Of a stretch of 64,000 nucleotides of DNA, positions 1 to 8,269 are shown piece after piece. Position 1 is the stretch's first letter; the number at the start of each line of letters is the position of its first letter. Where the stretch lies: NCBI GenBank assembly GCA_964525185.1, contig CAZGFQ010000007.1:1-64000 (forward strand), in the 5' to 3' direction. The notes under the pieces are model-generated. The model ran no database searches, was not told the DNA's origin, and was given only the letters and a program-made list of their open reading frames with translations. The DNA comes from JABHGY01 sp964525185. GTDB lineage: Bacteria; Fidelibacterota; Marinisomatia; Marinisomatales; UBA1611. The position numbers and the translations under genes are program-made.

Positions 1-77
1 AAAATTCTGGTTTGTCGTACACAGGTACTACTGCTGTATTCGGATTGAAATATTTATTAACCATAAAATTGGCGTGA
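1..77 (+). CDS. possible 3' end of an upstream gene (partial)
   Basis: One forward frame is open from the window edge and ends with TGA at 75-77, giving about 24 residues that finish in TTAVFGLKYLLTIKLA. The alternation of aromatic and small residues would suit a last outer-membrane beta strand, but the piece is too short to assign to a family. Other frames of the same stretch stop sooner or read less sensibly. It is offered only as a possible gene end and could be non-coding. Confidence 0.25.
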   Translation, partial: NSGLSYTGTTAVFGLKYLLTIKLA

Positions 78-159
78 ATTTATTTTAAGTCTTTCGTAGA
101 TACCATTAATTCTCTATAGGAATCGTTTATTATTTTGCATTAAACTTATCTATTATTTC

Positions 160-305
160 ACATGTTTTTGCCATAGGGAAGTTCGTGAAAATCGAACACA
201 GTCCCCGCTACTGTAATTGCCAAGTGGCTTTTTCAATCCATTAGTAAATACCTTACTGAGAAGGGAAAAAGTTTTAAAGCATAAGTCAGGAAACCTGGGT
301 AAAAA
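160..305 (+). promoter_or_regulatory. cobalamin riboswitch (AdoCbl class aptamer)
   Basis: The RNA carries the conserved B12-riboswitch blocks in order: the AGGGAA / GTGAAAATC segment at 175-193, the CCCCGCTACTGTAA box at 203-216, and the final AGTCAGGAAACCTGG box at 284-298. These are family landmarks visible in the sequence. It lies directly upstream of a TonB receptor gene, the usual target, and is followed by a hairpin with a T-run at 381-406, so ligand binding would be expected to reduce expression of the downstream transport genes. The exact 5' boundary is approximate. Confidence 0.93.
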
Positions 306-377
306 GATGTCATTCAAAATCTGCTTTCGGGAGAAAAGTTATGAATATTCATATCGGCTTAGCCACCATGAACATAA

Positions 378-407
378 ATGATCCCTCTCATATTGAGGGA
401 TTTTTTG
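378..407 (+). terminator. riboswitch expression-platform hairpin that also contains the likely ribosome binding site
   Basis: ATCCCTC (381-387) pairs with GAGGGAT (395-401) across a seven-base loop and is followed by a run of six T, which is the form of an intrinsic terminator. The 3' arm GAGGG (395-399) is also a good Shine-Dalgarno sequence five bases before a TTG codon at 405. The same hairpin could therefore stop transcription and hide the ribosome binding site when B12 is bound. Which mechanism dominates cannot be told from sequence. Confidence 0.7.
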
Positions 408-2444
408 TACGTTAACTATTTCATAAAAGTTTACCTCATTCTTTTATGCGGATTATTTGGACAAAACATCCGCGTTACTACAGAATCAGGGAAACCGCTT
501 CCTTATACATTTATTACTCATATTAACTCTGGCAAATGGGTGCAATCGAATGAAAATGGGTATGTACAAATACATTTTTCAATTTCTTCTGGAGATTCCA
601 TTCAATTCTATCGCTTCGGTTATCATACAGAAATACATCAGTGGCCACTAAATAATAATCAAATAATCTTAAATCCAAACCCATTTCAAATGAAAACTGT
701 TTTTTCAGTGGGAGGAAAAGTTCGATCAAACATATTTTCATTTAATCAACAATCCATTAAATCTGTCCCATTATCCGGTGTTGTTAATCATGAAAAAGTA
801 CTGGAAACACTTCCCGGACTGTCCATAAGAACATTTGGCGGTCCAGGCAGCATTAGTTCCATTAGTATCAATGGAGGTCCCACATCTCAAACCCAAGTTA
901 AGATTGGTGAATTTGATTTAACAAATATTCAAACAGGAATGGCTGATTTATCCCAACTTCCATATCCATTCATAGAATCAGCTACATTAATATCATCAGG
1001 AGAAGATTTAGAAGGTTCCGGGAGTCAAAATGGAACACTTTCTTTGTTACCATGGAATCGTAAAAATTCTATCGTTATTTCATCTGGATCATTTGGACAT
1101 TCTTCCTTTCATACAACCTTTTCCCTTTCAGGTGCAAAACATCAAGCATCTTTTTTATTTGGTAATCGCCATGAATTAGGAAATTTCCCCGTTCAGTGGA
1201 AAGATGAATCCTTTTTAAGAAAAAACAACCATTTCAACCAAACGTTTGGTGCCTTCCAGAGTAAAGGAATGATTCGCAAAAATATGTATCTACAAACGAT
1301 TGGACTTTTTTCTTCTCAAGACCGTGGTGTCCCTGGACTCGTTTGGTCTCCATCTCTCGCTGCTCATCAAGATGAACTAAATTTGCTAGGAATAACTATG
1401 GGGTGGATGAATCCATTTGGTGATGGAAAAATTCGGGGTATGATTCGTCAATCAAATGAAACTTATGCAGATCCAACATACAATATTCAGACGAATCATA
1501 AAGTGTCATCCAAATTATTTTCAATTAATCAAAAGGTTTATTTGACGCCAAAAATAACATCAACGTTGGCTGGTGAATTTAATTCCCAATCATTATTATC
1601 TTCGATTTATTCACACAGCAGAGAAAGCTACGTCGGGAAAATTGGGTTAGATTGGAACCTAGCTCAATCACTAGAAATAAAATCTTCCTTCCGGCAGGAT
1701 TATTCCGAAAACATTTATAATGAATCCACACAAAAGATTTCTGTTCATTATTCTCCAAAAATGAGTCTATTAAATTCTATACGCATCCTTAGTTCGACTC
1801 ATTTCCGCTTCCCAACTTTTAACGATTTATACTGGGAACCTGGTGGAAATCCTGATTTACAACCTGAAAATGGGAACCAACAATCTATAGATTTTCATTT
1901 CTCTCAATCGAAATTCGGTCAATTGCAAATTCATTATTTTATATCTGAAACACATAATCTTATTCAATGGGTTCCTTTGTTAACTTATTGGCAACCAAAA
2001 AATATTTCTTACGCGAATCGTAGTGGCTGGACGGCTAAATGGAATTGGGCATATCAATCCATTAAAACACATTTATCCTATAGTTCTATATATACCAATA
2101 ATGAAGAAAATGATAAACCATTGCGGTATGCTCCATCTCAACTTTGGACTTTTACCCTCGATTGGAATCCTTCCACATGGCTTTTTCATGCCCAGATTCA
2201 TGGAGCAAGTTCTATGATATCCACCTACAGCTGGCCTGAAGATATCATCATTCCATCTCATCAACTTCTATCAGGATCCATTGGGAAATCATTTATGATG
2301 CCATGGGTAGAAATCTTGACTGTCTTATCCATAGATAATGCAACAAATATTCAATATGAATCATCGAAAGGGTATCCTGAAGCTGGGAGATCTTTTCGAT
2401 TTACACTTACACTCAATCAAAAAAAGAAAGGAAATCAATCATGA
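405..2444 (+). CDS. btuB: TonB-dependent receptor, cobalamin transporter (BtuB-like)
   Basis: This is an outer-membrane beta-barrel importer, likely for B12 because it follows a cobalamin riboswitch. The protein has a hydrophobic signal peptide ending near CGLFGQ, a short carboxypeptidase-like N-terminal domain, a plug region with VLETLPGLSIRTFGGPGS, and a long barrel finishing in aromatic strands (RSFRFTLTLN). An ATG at 378 is in frame but lies inside the regulatory hairpin. I prefer TTG at 405, which has GAGGG five bases upstream and gives a clean signal peptide. It overlaps the next gene by four bases, so the two are co-translated. At about 680 residues the length suits the family. The B12 substrate is inferred from the riboswitch and partner gene, not from binding residues. 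Confidence 0.85.
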   Translation: MYVNYFIKVYLILLCGLFGQNIRVTTESGKPLPYTFITHINSGKWVQSNENGYVQIHFSISSGDSIQFYRFGYHTEIHQWPLNNNQIILNPNPFQMKTVFSVGGKVRSNIFSFNQQSIKSVPLSGVVNHEKVLETLPGLSIRTFGGPGSISSISINGGPTSQTQVKIGEFDLTNIQTGMADLSQLPYPFIESATLISSGEDLEGSGSQNGTLSLLPWNRKNSIVISSGSFGHSSFHTTFSLSGAKHQASFLFGNRHELGNFPVQWKDESFLRKNNHFNQTFGAFQSKGMIRKNMYLQTIGLFSSQDRGVPGLVWSPSLAAHQDELNLLGITMGWMNPFGDGKIRGMIRQSNETYADPTYNIQTNHKVSSKLFSINQKVYLTPKITSTLAGEFNSQSLLSSIYSHSRESYVGKIGLDWNLAQSLEIKSSFRQDYSENIYNESTQKISVHYSPKMSLLNSIRILSSTHFRFPTFNDLYWEPGGNPDLQPENGNQQSIDFHFSQSKFGQLQIHYFISETHNLIQWVPLLTYWQPKNISYANRSGWTAKWNWAYQSIKTHLSYSSIYTNNEENDKPLRYAPSQLWTFTLDWNPSTWLFHAQIHGASSMISTYSWPEDIIIPSHQLLSGSIGKSFMMPWVEILTVLSIDNATNIQYESSKGYPEAGRSFRFTLTLNQKKKGNQS

Positions 2445-3739
2445 AAAAAATGGCTTTAATACTATTTATTTTTTCATCAATGCTCTTTGCCACAACACGT
2501 ATTTTTACATTATGTGAAGGAAATTTTGGTACTCCCAATGCCAGTTTATGGTCTATTAATGAATCTGGTTCACAATCTGAAGGGCCAATTTACTGGGATG
2601 AAAATTCTAATCCGTTGGGAGATGTGGGGCAATCAATGACTATTGTGAATGATGAAAAACTTTATATCATTATGAATAATTCTCACTCCATCGAAATTTT
2701 GAATTTAATGGGATCTAATCAGACATTTTCAGGATCCATTCCTTTACCTTCTGCAGCCCCTAGATATATGATTGCAAATGAAAATGGTTCAACGGGATAT
2801 GTTTCTTGCTGGAATGTGAATGGAATTATTGTTATCGATTTATTAACAGATACAATTATGGATACAATTTCTGTTGGTGGTATGCCAGAAATGATGGTGA
2901 TGCATAATGGGAATATATATACATCCATTGCAATGAATAGCGATTGGAGTTCATCTGAGAGAATTATTAGTGTGGATGTATCTACAAAAACAGTCGTTGA
3001 TTCATTTACTGTTGTTCCCGGACCTGCAGCTCTACTGCTAAAAGATGAATCTCTATTTGTCGCAAGCACCTATTATGATGATAGTTGGAACACTTATGCC
3101 GGAAACAGCAAAATAGATTTATCAACAGGAAATGTTACCACTTACGATGCGGGAATGACTTTCGATTATGGTCCTGATTTAGTCCAAGTAGGTGTTGATG
3201 TTTACCGTATTTACACGAATGGTATTGCTCCATTGAATGATGATTTATCTATAAATAGCGATTCAATAATTGGTGAATTCCCGGGACTATATTCTGTAAG
3301 TGTACATAATGATAATATCTATTTTGGGTCAACAGATTATATGGCTCCCGATAATGTATATGTTACCGATGCTGATGGAACAATAATTTCAGAATATACA
3401 GTGGGTGCTTTACCCGGTTCATTCGCATTTTATGAATACAATGTTGAAAGTGTAAATCAAGATGTATCACCAACAACATTCACTTTAATGGCTAATTATC
3501 CAAATCCATTTAACCCATCAACTCATATTATATTTTCAATCGAGAAGCAAACAATGGCAACTTTAATGATTTATGATATTCATGGTGCTTTCATTGAATC
3601 ACTAATTGATAATAAAATATTTGACACTGGTTTACATACAATAAATTGGAATGCAAATTACCTTTCATCAGGTATATATTTTGCCGTTCTCAATATTGAA
3701 GGAAAAATTCAGATGCAAAAAATGAGTTTAATTAAATAA
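2441..3739 (+). CDS. secreted beta-propeller protein with type IX-like sorting tail, BtuG-like
   Basis: A signal peptide (about residues 1-17) is followed by repeating beta-propeller segments of YncE/DUF5074 character, for example a turn reading IIVIDLLTDTIMDTISVGGMP. The C-terminal 80 residues begin ANYPNPFNPST and end in a Por-secretion-type tail for export and surface attachment. The gene starts inside the end of the BtuB-like gene (ATGA overlap) and so shares the B12 riboswitch. In Bacteroides, BtuG is a seven-bladed YncE-type surface protein that captures B12 for BtuB. By family and position this looks like an analogous partner, delivered by a sorting tail instead of a lipid anchor. The B12-binding role is inference. 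Confidence 0.75.
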   Translation: MKKMALILFIFSSMLFATTRIFTLCEGNFGTPNASLWSINESGSQSEGPIYWDENSNPLGDVGQSMTIVNDEKLYIIMNNSHSIEILNLMGSNQTFSGSIPLPSAAPRYMIANENGSTGYVSCWNVNGIIVIDLLTDTIMDTISVGGMPEMMVMHNGNIYTSIAMNSDWSSSERIISVDVSTKTVVDSFTVVPGPAALLLKDESLFVASTYYDDSWNTYAGNSKIDLSTGNVTTYDAGMTFDYGPDLVQVGVDVYRIYTNGIAPLNDDLSINSDSIIGEFPGLYSVSVHNDNIYFGSTDYMAPDNVYVTDADGTIISEYTVGALPGSFAFYEYNVESVNQDVSPTTFTLMANYPNPFNPSTHIIFSIEKQTMATLMIYDIHGAFIESLIDNKIFDTGLHTINWNANYLSSGIYFAVLNIEGKIQMQKMSLIK

Positions 3740-3759
3740 TTAAATAAAAAATAACGAAC

Positions 3760-4302
3760 TCATTCCAATACTATTCCTATTGAACCAGATATTAGATCTA
3801 GCTCATCGTCATAATAACCCCAATAAAGTGTCATGGTATCTCCTACCATTATTTGGACCGGAGCAATCATATTATTCACTTCACCATCAGAGCTACTATA
3901 ACTAGCTTGGTTGGATGTAGGTACTTCCATGCCATCAAATCCTGTAATGAAAGTTGTATCGTAACTAACATAGACTAAATCATCGGTTAACCCCTCATGA
4001 ACAATATAACCCAACGTATCGCCTAAAACCCAGTATAAATCAGATTCCCACGATACTTTAACTAATTCTGCAGGTGAACCATCTTCATAATTCAAATGGC
4101 CGCTAATACGATGAATTGTTTGCCAATGAGTTCTATCTAACGTTAAATGATAATACCCATTTTCATCCATATCCAATCTAGGCTCAATGGTCATTATAAT
4201 TTTATTCCCATCTTCATTTTGGTTGTTTGGGTCTATTGCATTACAACCATATACAGCAAATAGATAAATAAGTAACAATAATCGCTGGTGGAAGCGATTC
4301 AA
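3760..4302 (-). CDS. putative lipoprotein of unknown function
   Basis: The N-terminus is a hydrophobic signal segment ending in AVYGC, a plausible lipobox, followed by an acidic, beta-rich domain of about 150 residues. I do not recognise a family. The start codon is TTG at 4302, chosen because GGGGGAG sits seven bases upstream and overlaps the stop codon of the preceding gene. It is the last of three tightly packed minus-strand genes (5093 to 3760) whose common promoter carries the island element at 5129-5148. It is convergent with the B12 unit; no clear terminator lies in the 20-base gap. Confidence 0.6.
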   Translation of the reverse strand: MNRFHQRLLLLIYLFAVYGCNAIDPNNQNEDGNKIIMTIEPRLDMDENGYYHLTLDRTHWQTIHRISGHLNYEDGSPAELVKVSWESDLYWVLGDTLGYIVHEGLTDDLVYVSYDTTFITGFDGMEVPTSNQASYSSSDGEVNNMIAPVQIMVGDTMTLYWGYYDDELDLISGSIGIVLE

Positions 4303-4839
4303 TTAACTCCCCCACTTTTTATAATTTTCACACATGTCATTTACGCAGCCTGGATTATAACCCAAAGCAGCTACATGAGATATGCATCCATCATCATAAA
4401 TCACATCAGACCCTATGGGATTATTCATTAATTCTCCACAGTTATAGCAGGTTTTCCCTGCACATTTCTGGCAAAACCATGGGCGCTCATACTGCAAATA
4501 AATATCTTTAATCTCTTCGATTAATTCATCTGTCCACATGCCCTTTTTCCCTCGAAGGGTTATATAATTCATATCATTAATTTTGATACTTAATTCAGGA
4601 TAATCAGGATCACCACCCCCATGATACGTTTTTAATAAAAAGGTACCCAGTGTTTTTTGAGCAACAATTCGCTTTCCCCCAATTTCTTCTATTGTTTTTT
4701 TACATAATAAACAATGGCAACTCGGTTTCCGGTATTTGTTTATTCTTTTTGATTTGAATTTATACATGTCATTCTCAGGCACATTTTGAAGGGGTTGACC
4801 TATAGATGAAGACCTTTTAATTTGAAAAGTATTCTCCAT
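4303..4839 (-). CDS. cysteine-rich protein of unknown function, probable zinc-binding
   Basis: The 178-residue product has several close cysteine pairs: CHCLLC near residue 41, CQKC and CYNC near residues 130-140, and more cysteines towards the end. This spacing is typical of zinc-ribbon or treble-clef modules. No catalytic motif or signal peptide is visible, so the protein is probably cytoplasmic. The ATG lies almost directly after the stop of the 83-residue gene upstream, and its own stop abuts the lipoprotein gene, so all three are probably one operon. Function is unknown; nucleic-acid or protein binding would be a guess. Confidence 0.6.
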   Translation of the reverse strand: MENTFQIKRSSSIGQPLQNVPENDMYKFKSKRINKYRKPSCHCLLCKKTIEEIGGKRIVAQKTLGTFLLKTYHGGGDPDYPELSIKINDMNYITLRGKKGMWTDELIEEIKDIYLQYERPWFCQKCAGKTCYNCGELMNNPIGSDVIYDDGCISHVAALGYNPGCVNDMCENYKKWGS

Positions 4840-4841
4840 AT

Positions 4842-5093
4842 TTAATCTTCCAATCCTTGATTATCCATGTATTCAAATAACGTATTGTAAGATTCTCTAT
4901 TTAAAGCACGATCCCATTGTTTATGGAATTCAATATTTCTTAAGGTATTTCGTTCTTGGTTGGCTTCATCATAACGATCTTCCATAGCTAGAGCTTCTTT
5001 GATAGCCTTATCGTTAGAGAATGTGGGATTTTGTTGTTTTACATGCTTCAGGACTGAAGGCATGGGCTTTCTATTTATGTCTTCTTGTTTCAT
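4842..5093 (-). CDS. small hypothetical protein, first gene of a three-gene operon
   Basis: The product is 83 residues, charged, without membrane or secretion signals, and rich in predicted helix (AMEDRYDEANQERNTLRN). I do not recognise it. An AGGAGAT ribosome binding site precedes the ATG at 5093. The promoter region carries the shared island element at 5129-5148 and a TATAAC box, placing this gene under the same apparent control as the WYL regulator and several nuclease or ATPase genes. Confidence 0.55.
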   Translation of the reverse strand: MKQEDINRKPMPSVLKHVKQQNPTFSNDKAIKEALAMEDRYDEANQERNTLRNIEFHKQWDRALNRESYNTLFEYMDNQGLED

Positions 5094-5128
5094 TTTATCT
5101 CCTATTTCTACAAGAAGTTATAGGCCTA

Positions 5129-5148
5129 ATATGTCAGATGGTGTCGTT
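5129..5148 (-). promoter_or_regulatory. shared island promoter element, copy A
   Basis: On the minus strand this reads AACGACACCATCTGACATAT, with TATAAC beginning 26 bases after the first A. Its first 18 bases are identical to copy E in front of the WYL regulator gene at 23906-23925. The transcribed genes downstream are the 83-residue protein, the cysteine-rich protein and the lipoprotein. The element overlaps the place where a -35 box would sit, so it may be an operator or an activator site. Confidence 0.65.
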
Positions 5149-5205
5149 ATAGATTATTTTATTATTTCATCGAATTCCAATGTTAATAATCATGAATTTT
5201 ATTAT

Positions 5206-5520
5206 TCAGGCTAATAATTTGTCAGCTTTTATTTTTCTAATATTTCGAATTTCCTTGAAAATAGTCTCACTTTTTTTTGTTACTTCTTCGATATCATAAT
5301 CATCCTGTAAGCCCAGCCAAAATCGTGTAGAATTACCAAAATATGAACTTAATCGTAAAGCTGTATCAGCAGTGATTCGTCTTTTCCCTTTTATGATTTG
5401 GGAAAGTCTTGTTTGGGGAACTCTGATATCTTTTGATAATCTATAGGCTGAGATGCCCATAGGAATTAAAAATTCTTCCAATAAGATTTCACCCGGGTGA
5501 ATGTTTTGTAATCTTGTCAT
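5206..5520 (-). CDS. higA: HigA-family antitoxin, HTH-XRE
   Basis: The 104-residue protein opens with HPGEILLEEFLIPMGISAYRLSK, the hallmark of the HigA/VapI antidote family, followed by an XRE helix-turn-helix (TRLSQIIKGKRRITADTALRLS). Antitoxins of this family neutralise HigB and repress their own promoter. The gene lies 13 bases downstream of the toxin gene, in the toxin-first order normal for higBA. A TTTTAATG-AAAGGAG leader provides a ribosome site. Length and motifs fit a complete gene. Confidence 0.9.
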   Translation of the reverse strand: MTRLQNIHPGEILLEEFLIPMGISAYRLSKDIRVPQTRLSQIIKGKRRITADTALRLSSYFGNSTRFWLGLQDDYDIEEVTKKSETIFKEIRNIRKIKADKLLA

Positions 5521-5533
5521 TAGCTATCTCCTT

Positions 5534-5815
5534 TTAATGATAATCTTGTATTTCAACTTTATGAGAATGATTTGCTTTCCATGAGAAAATAATTCGCCAT
5601 TGCCTGTTGATCCTGATACTATAAAAACCATCTAATTTCCTTTTTAATTTTTCCAATCTATTTGATGGTGGGATTCTTAAATCGACCATATTTATAGCGT
5701 TATTGAGCATTCTTAGTTTCCTTCGGCCAAGTTGCTGTATTTCAGGCGGAATTCTTTTTACTTTTTCGCCATCCCATATTTTTTTTGTCTCTTTTGAACC
5801 AAATGATAAAATCAT
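5534..5815 (-). CDS. higB: HigB-family toxin, RelE/ParE superfamily
   Basis: The 93-residue protein matches the HigB killer family: a basic core with RRKLRMLNNAINMVDLRIPPSNRLEKLKRKLDGFYSIRINRQWRIIF and a final beta strand ending in YH. These toxins are ribosome-dependent mRNA endonucleases. It precedes higA in one operon. No shared island element was found upstream, so it appears to be separately controlled, probably by HigA. Complete by length. Confidence 0.88.
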   Translation of the reverse strand: MILSFGSKETKKIWDGEKVKRIPPEIQQLGRRKLRMLNNAINMVDLRIPPSNRLEKLKRKLDGFYSIRINRQWRIIFSWKANHSHKVEIQDYH

Positions 5816-5876
5816 TCCTACCTATTACGTTACTAACGCCAAAGATAAGGGAAATATGATTTTGTTACAAATAAAA

Positions 5877-7856
5877 TCATTTCAATGAATTCCAATGCTC
5901 ATAAATCATGACCATAGCCAAGGTATCCAATTCGCAATAGCGAAGTAAACCTTTTTCAACACGGTTTTTTTCTTCTGCGGACATTTCAGAAAATTGCATT
6001 TTTGCATAGGCCGTCATTGCAGCACCGCCGTCGGCCAATTTTAAATCCGTTATATATCCTTTTAATTGCTCTTCATCTATTCCTTCAAATAATGGCGGAA
6101 GTAATTTATACGGATCTTCCGGTTTCCCGGCAGAATCATATTGAATCCACGCCATATTATCAAAATTCAGACTTTTGATTTGATTCGTTTTCCCATAAAT
6201 CGCTTTGTTGTATTTGTTTTGAAGAAAGATACTTTCTTGCAATACAGCCGGTAAAACATCTTTTATCGAATTTGATCCTCCCGCAATGGGACTATAATAA
6301 TATTTTTTCTCAAAGTCCCAGAGATCCACCATATCCCGATCTCCTTTCCAAAATTCTACAGAATCTTTTTTGGAGTGACTAATCAGTTTTATAAAATCAC
6401 AGAGTCCATCTTTATCTGGTATTTCATCAGTGTTATATTCCATCAGCTGATTGTAAATAATATTCATATAGGTATTTTCGTGTGGTGCCCACCGAAAAAT
6501 GGTTCCATCATCGTCTGCTAATTCTTTCTTCAAGGCTCTAGCAAAATCAAAATTGGGGAACACACCACGCTCACTGTTTAGATATTGTCCTTTATGCTCA
6601 ACCTTCCCATCTTCATACATAATGTGATGGGAATATTGAAACGCAACACCTTCATACGGTTTTCGTCCTTTGGTAAAAGGAATGGCAACTGCAGATGTTT
6701 CAAAATCAATAAAATGAAGGGGAAAAACAAACTCCCGCTTTTCATCTGCAAATCCGGCCTTATCAAAATAGGTTTCATTTGATTGATTAACTGCTTTTTC
6801 AATTTGAAGCATTTTCCTGTCAACATGGCTCATCCCAGACTTTAAGTGAGCCTTTTCATTCGGAGATATGTCCGTTCTTTCCAGATCTTCCAAAAAGTAT
6901 TTTTCACCTTTTATAAATTGGTCCTTACGATTCCCCATATAAGCGCCCCACAAATGAAGCGTTAAAGGTTTATAAAAATCTTCATCTGTAAATAAGGCTG
7001 CTTGTTTCCAACATTCCTTGAAACCACTTTTCCCTGAATCTGATTGAAACTCACAATCCCGACATTTTGAACCCAAGATAGGATATATTTTCTCATCATT
7101 TTTATACGCATCTGAATAAGTTTGAATTAATACTTCAAATGATGTGTTCGGCGGATTCTTTAAATGAGTTCCATCGAAAATACGTCCAACGATTCCATCC
7201 ACTCTAATTGTCCGTAAAATGGGATCACCAAGTGCCGATAGACTCGTATCCCCCGAAAGACTCACATCTAAATAGCCATCCTCTTTTTCTTTAATCATAA
7301 ATTTTTGATTCAAGCCGTCAATACTTGCTTTTGCATTTTTATCGGCCAACATTAAATAGGACCTAATAGTATAACCCGGGAAGAGATTCAATAATACATA
7401 TTTCTGAAAGGCTACATCATAGAGATAGGGCGCCCAACCAGAATCTAAAAATTCCGATTTATTTAAGAAGCCGGTTTCATCTTTTTCTGCAAACGATTTG
7501 GATTTGACCTCAATCAAATCAATGGTATTTCCTTTTTTCACCAGGATATCTGCCCGAATAAATAAATTATCATACAAAAATGCTGCTTCAAAGATTGTTA
7601 CATTTTCCTTCTGCATTAAATTGTTGGTTTCTTGCAATGGACCATCATATCCGCCTTTTTTAATATCGTGTCCATCCGGATGATAACATTTTGCCAAAGC
7701 ACCCACTTGATAACCACCTTCTGCCAAAGCTTCTAAAAATTGGTCTTCCATTTTAGAATCGGGATATTCATCTTTTTTCTGTGTATAAAATAGTTTTGTG
7801 GGACAATCTAATGCCAATGTAAAACGAGATTTTGTCAGATAGCGTGGTTTACTCAT
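5877..7856 (-). CDS. DUF2779 protein: Cas4-like nuclease joined to a DEDD-type exonuclease-like domain
   Basis: I start the protein at the ATG at 7856 (MSKPRYLTKSRFTLALDC), which has GGAG eight bases upstream; the open frame runs slightly further but without a site. Residue C18 plus a later CRDC...C cluster (about residues 265-282) resemble the iron-sulfur ligands of Cas4/AddB nucleases, and DLIEVKSKS near residue 115 is a PD-(D/E)XK lysine motif. The C-terminal half has HFIDFET near residue 380 and YCELDTLAMV near the end, the pattern of DEDD exonucleases. Such architecture suggests DNA processing. The gene overlaps the tail of a broken RhuM gene by eight bases. The exact role is not known; defence function is inferred from the neighbours. 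Confidence 0.8.
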   Translation of the reverse strand: MSKPRYLTKSRFTLALDCPTKLFYTQKKDEYPDSKMEDQFLEALAEGGYQVGALAKCYHPDGHDIKKGGYDGPLQETNNLMQKENVTIFEAAFLYDNLFIRADILVKKGNTIDLIEVKSKSFAEKDETGFLNKSEFLDSGWAPYLYDVAFQKYVLLNLFPGYTIRSYLMLADKNAKASIDGLNQKFMIKEKEDGYLDVSLSGDTSLSALGDPILRTIRVDGIVGRIFDGTHLKNPPNTSFEVLIQTYSDAYKNDEKIYPILGSKCRDCEFQSDSGKSGFKECWKQAALFTDEDFYKPLTLHLWGAYMGNRKDQFIKGEKYFLEDLERTDISPNEKAHLKSGMSHVDRKMLQIEKAVNQSNETYFDKAGFADEKREFVFPLHFIDFETSAVAIPFTKGRKPYEGVAFQYSHHIMYEDGKVEHKGQYLNSERGVFPNFDFARALKKELADDDGTIFRWAPHENTYMNIIYNQLMEYNTDEIPDKDGLCDFIKLISHSKKDSVEFWKGDRDMVDLWDFEKKYYYSPIAGGSNSIKDVLPAVLQESIFLQNKYNKAIYGKTNQIKSLNFDNMAWIQYDSAGKPEDPYKLLPPLFEGIDEEQLKGYITDLKLADGGAAMTAYAKMQFSEMSAEEKNRVEKGLLRYCELDTLAMVMIYEHWNSLK

Positions 7857-8257
7857 TTTTATGTTTCTCCAGTAGTTTATTAACATCATGATCATATTCA
7901 GACATATAATGTTTATCCTGTATGGGGCGAAATTTTACAAAATTACTTTTAACCTATGGCAATAATGGCATCCAAATTATAGAAATTCATATTATAACTT
8001 TTACCATCAGATGCAGTTGTTTCCAAAATGGAAACAACTGAATTCTCGTTTAATTCACCTTCATCAAATATATTTTTCAAATGTTTTGAAATAGCCGGCA
8101 CCTTAACCCCAAATAGATTAGCCATCTTTTTCTGGGGAAGCCATATCGTTTCATTCTCCAATAAAACATCCACTTTTATTTCACCATCTGATGATTTATA
8201 CAAAAGGAATTCAGATAATTTATTTGATTTAGTGATTTGCATACTTTTCTTTTTCAT
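7849..8257 (-). pseudogene. RhuM-family gene with an internal, frame-breaking deletion
   Basis: The first 102 codons encode a normal RhuM N-terminus (IWLPQKKMANLFGVKVPAISKHLKNIF ... YNLDAIIAIG) and then hit a stop exactly where intact family members continue with (F/Y)RVNSKRGTQFR. In the next frame the following bases encode NFVKFRPIQDKHYMSEYD, matching the family's C-terminal F-x-x-(Y/F)R-x-IQD...SDFD end. The middle, roughly 200 codons, is missing. An intact homologue lies at 21865-22866. The C-terminal fragment overlaps the DUF2779 start. Confidence 0.8.
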
Positions 8258-8269
8258 AGTTTTATATTA

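Noticed and set aside
378..404. ATG at 378 as start of the BtuB-like gene
   Set aside because: It lies inside the regulatory hairpin without a ribosome binding site, whereas TTG 405 has GAGGG at good spacing and gives a clean signal peptide.
5877..7856. Cas4 gene implying a CRISPR-Cas system
   Set aside because: The Cas4-like half is part of a DUF2779 fusion; no cas1, cas2 or array is present in the window.
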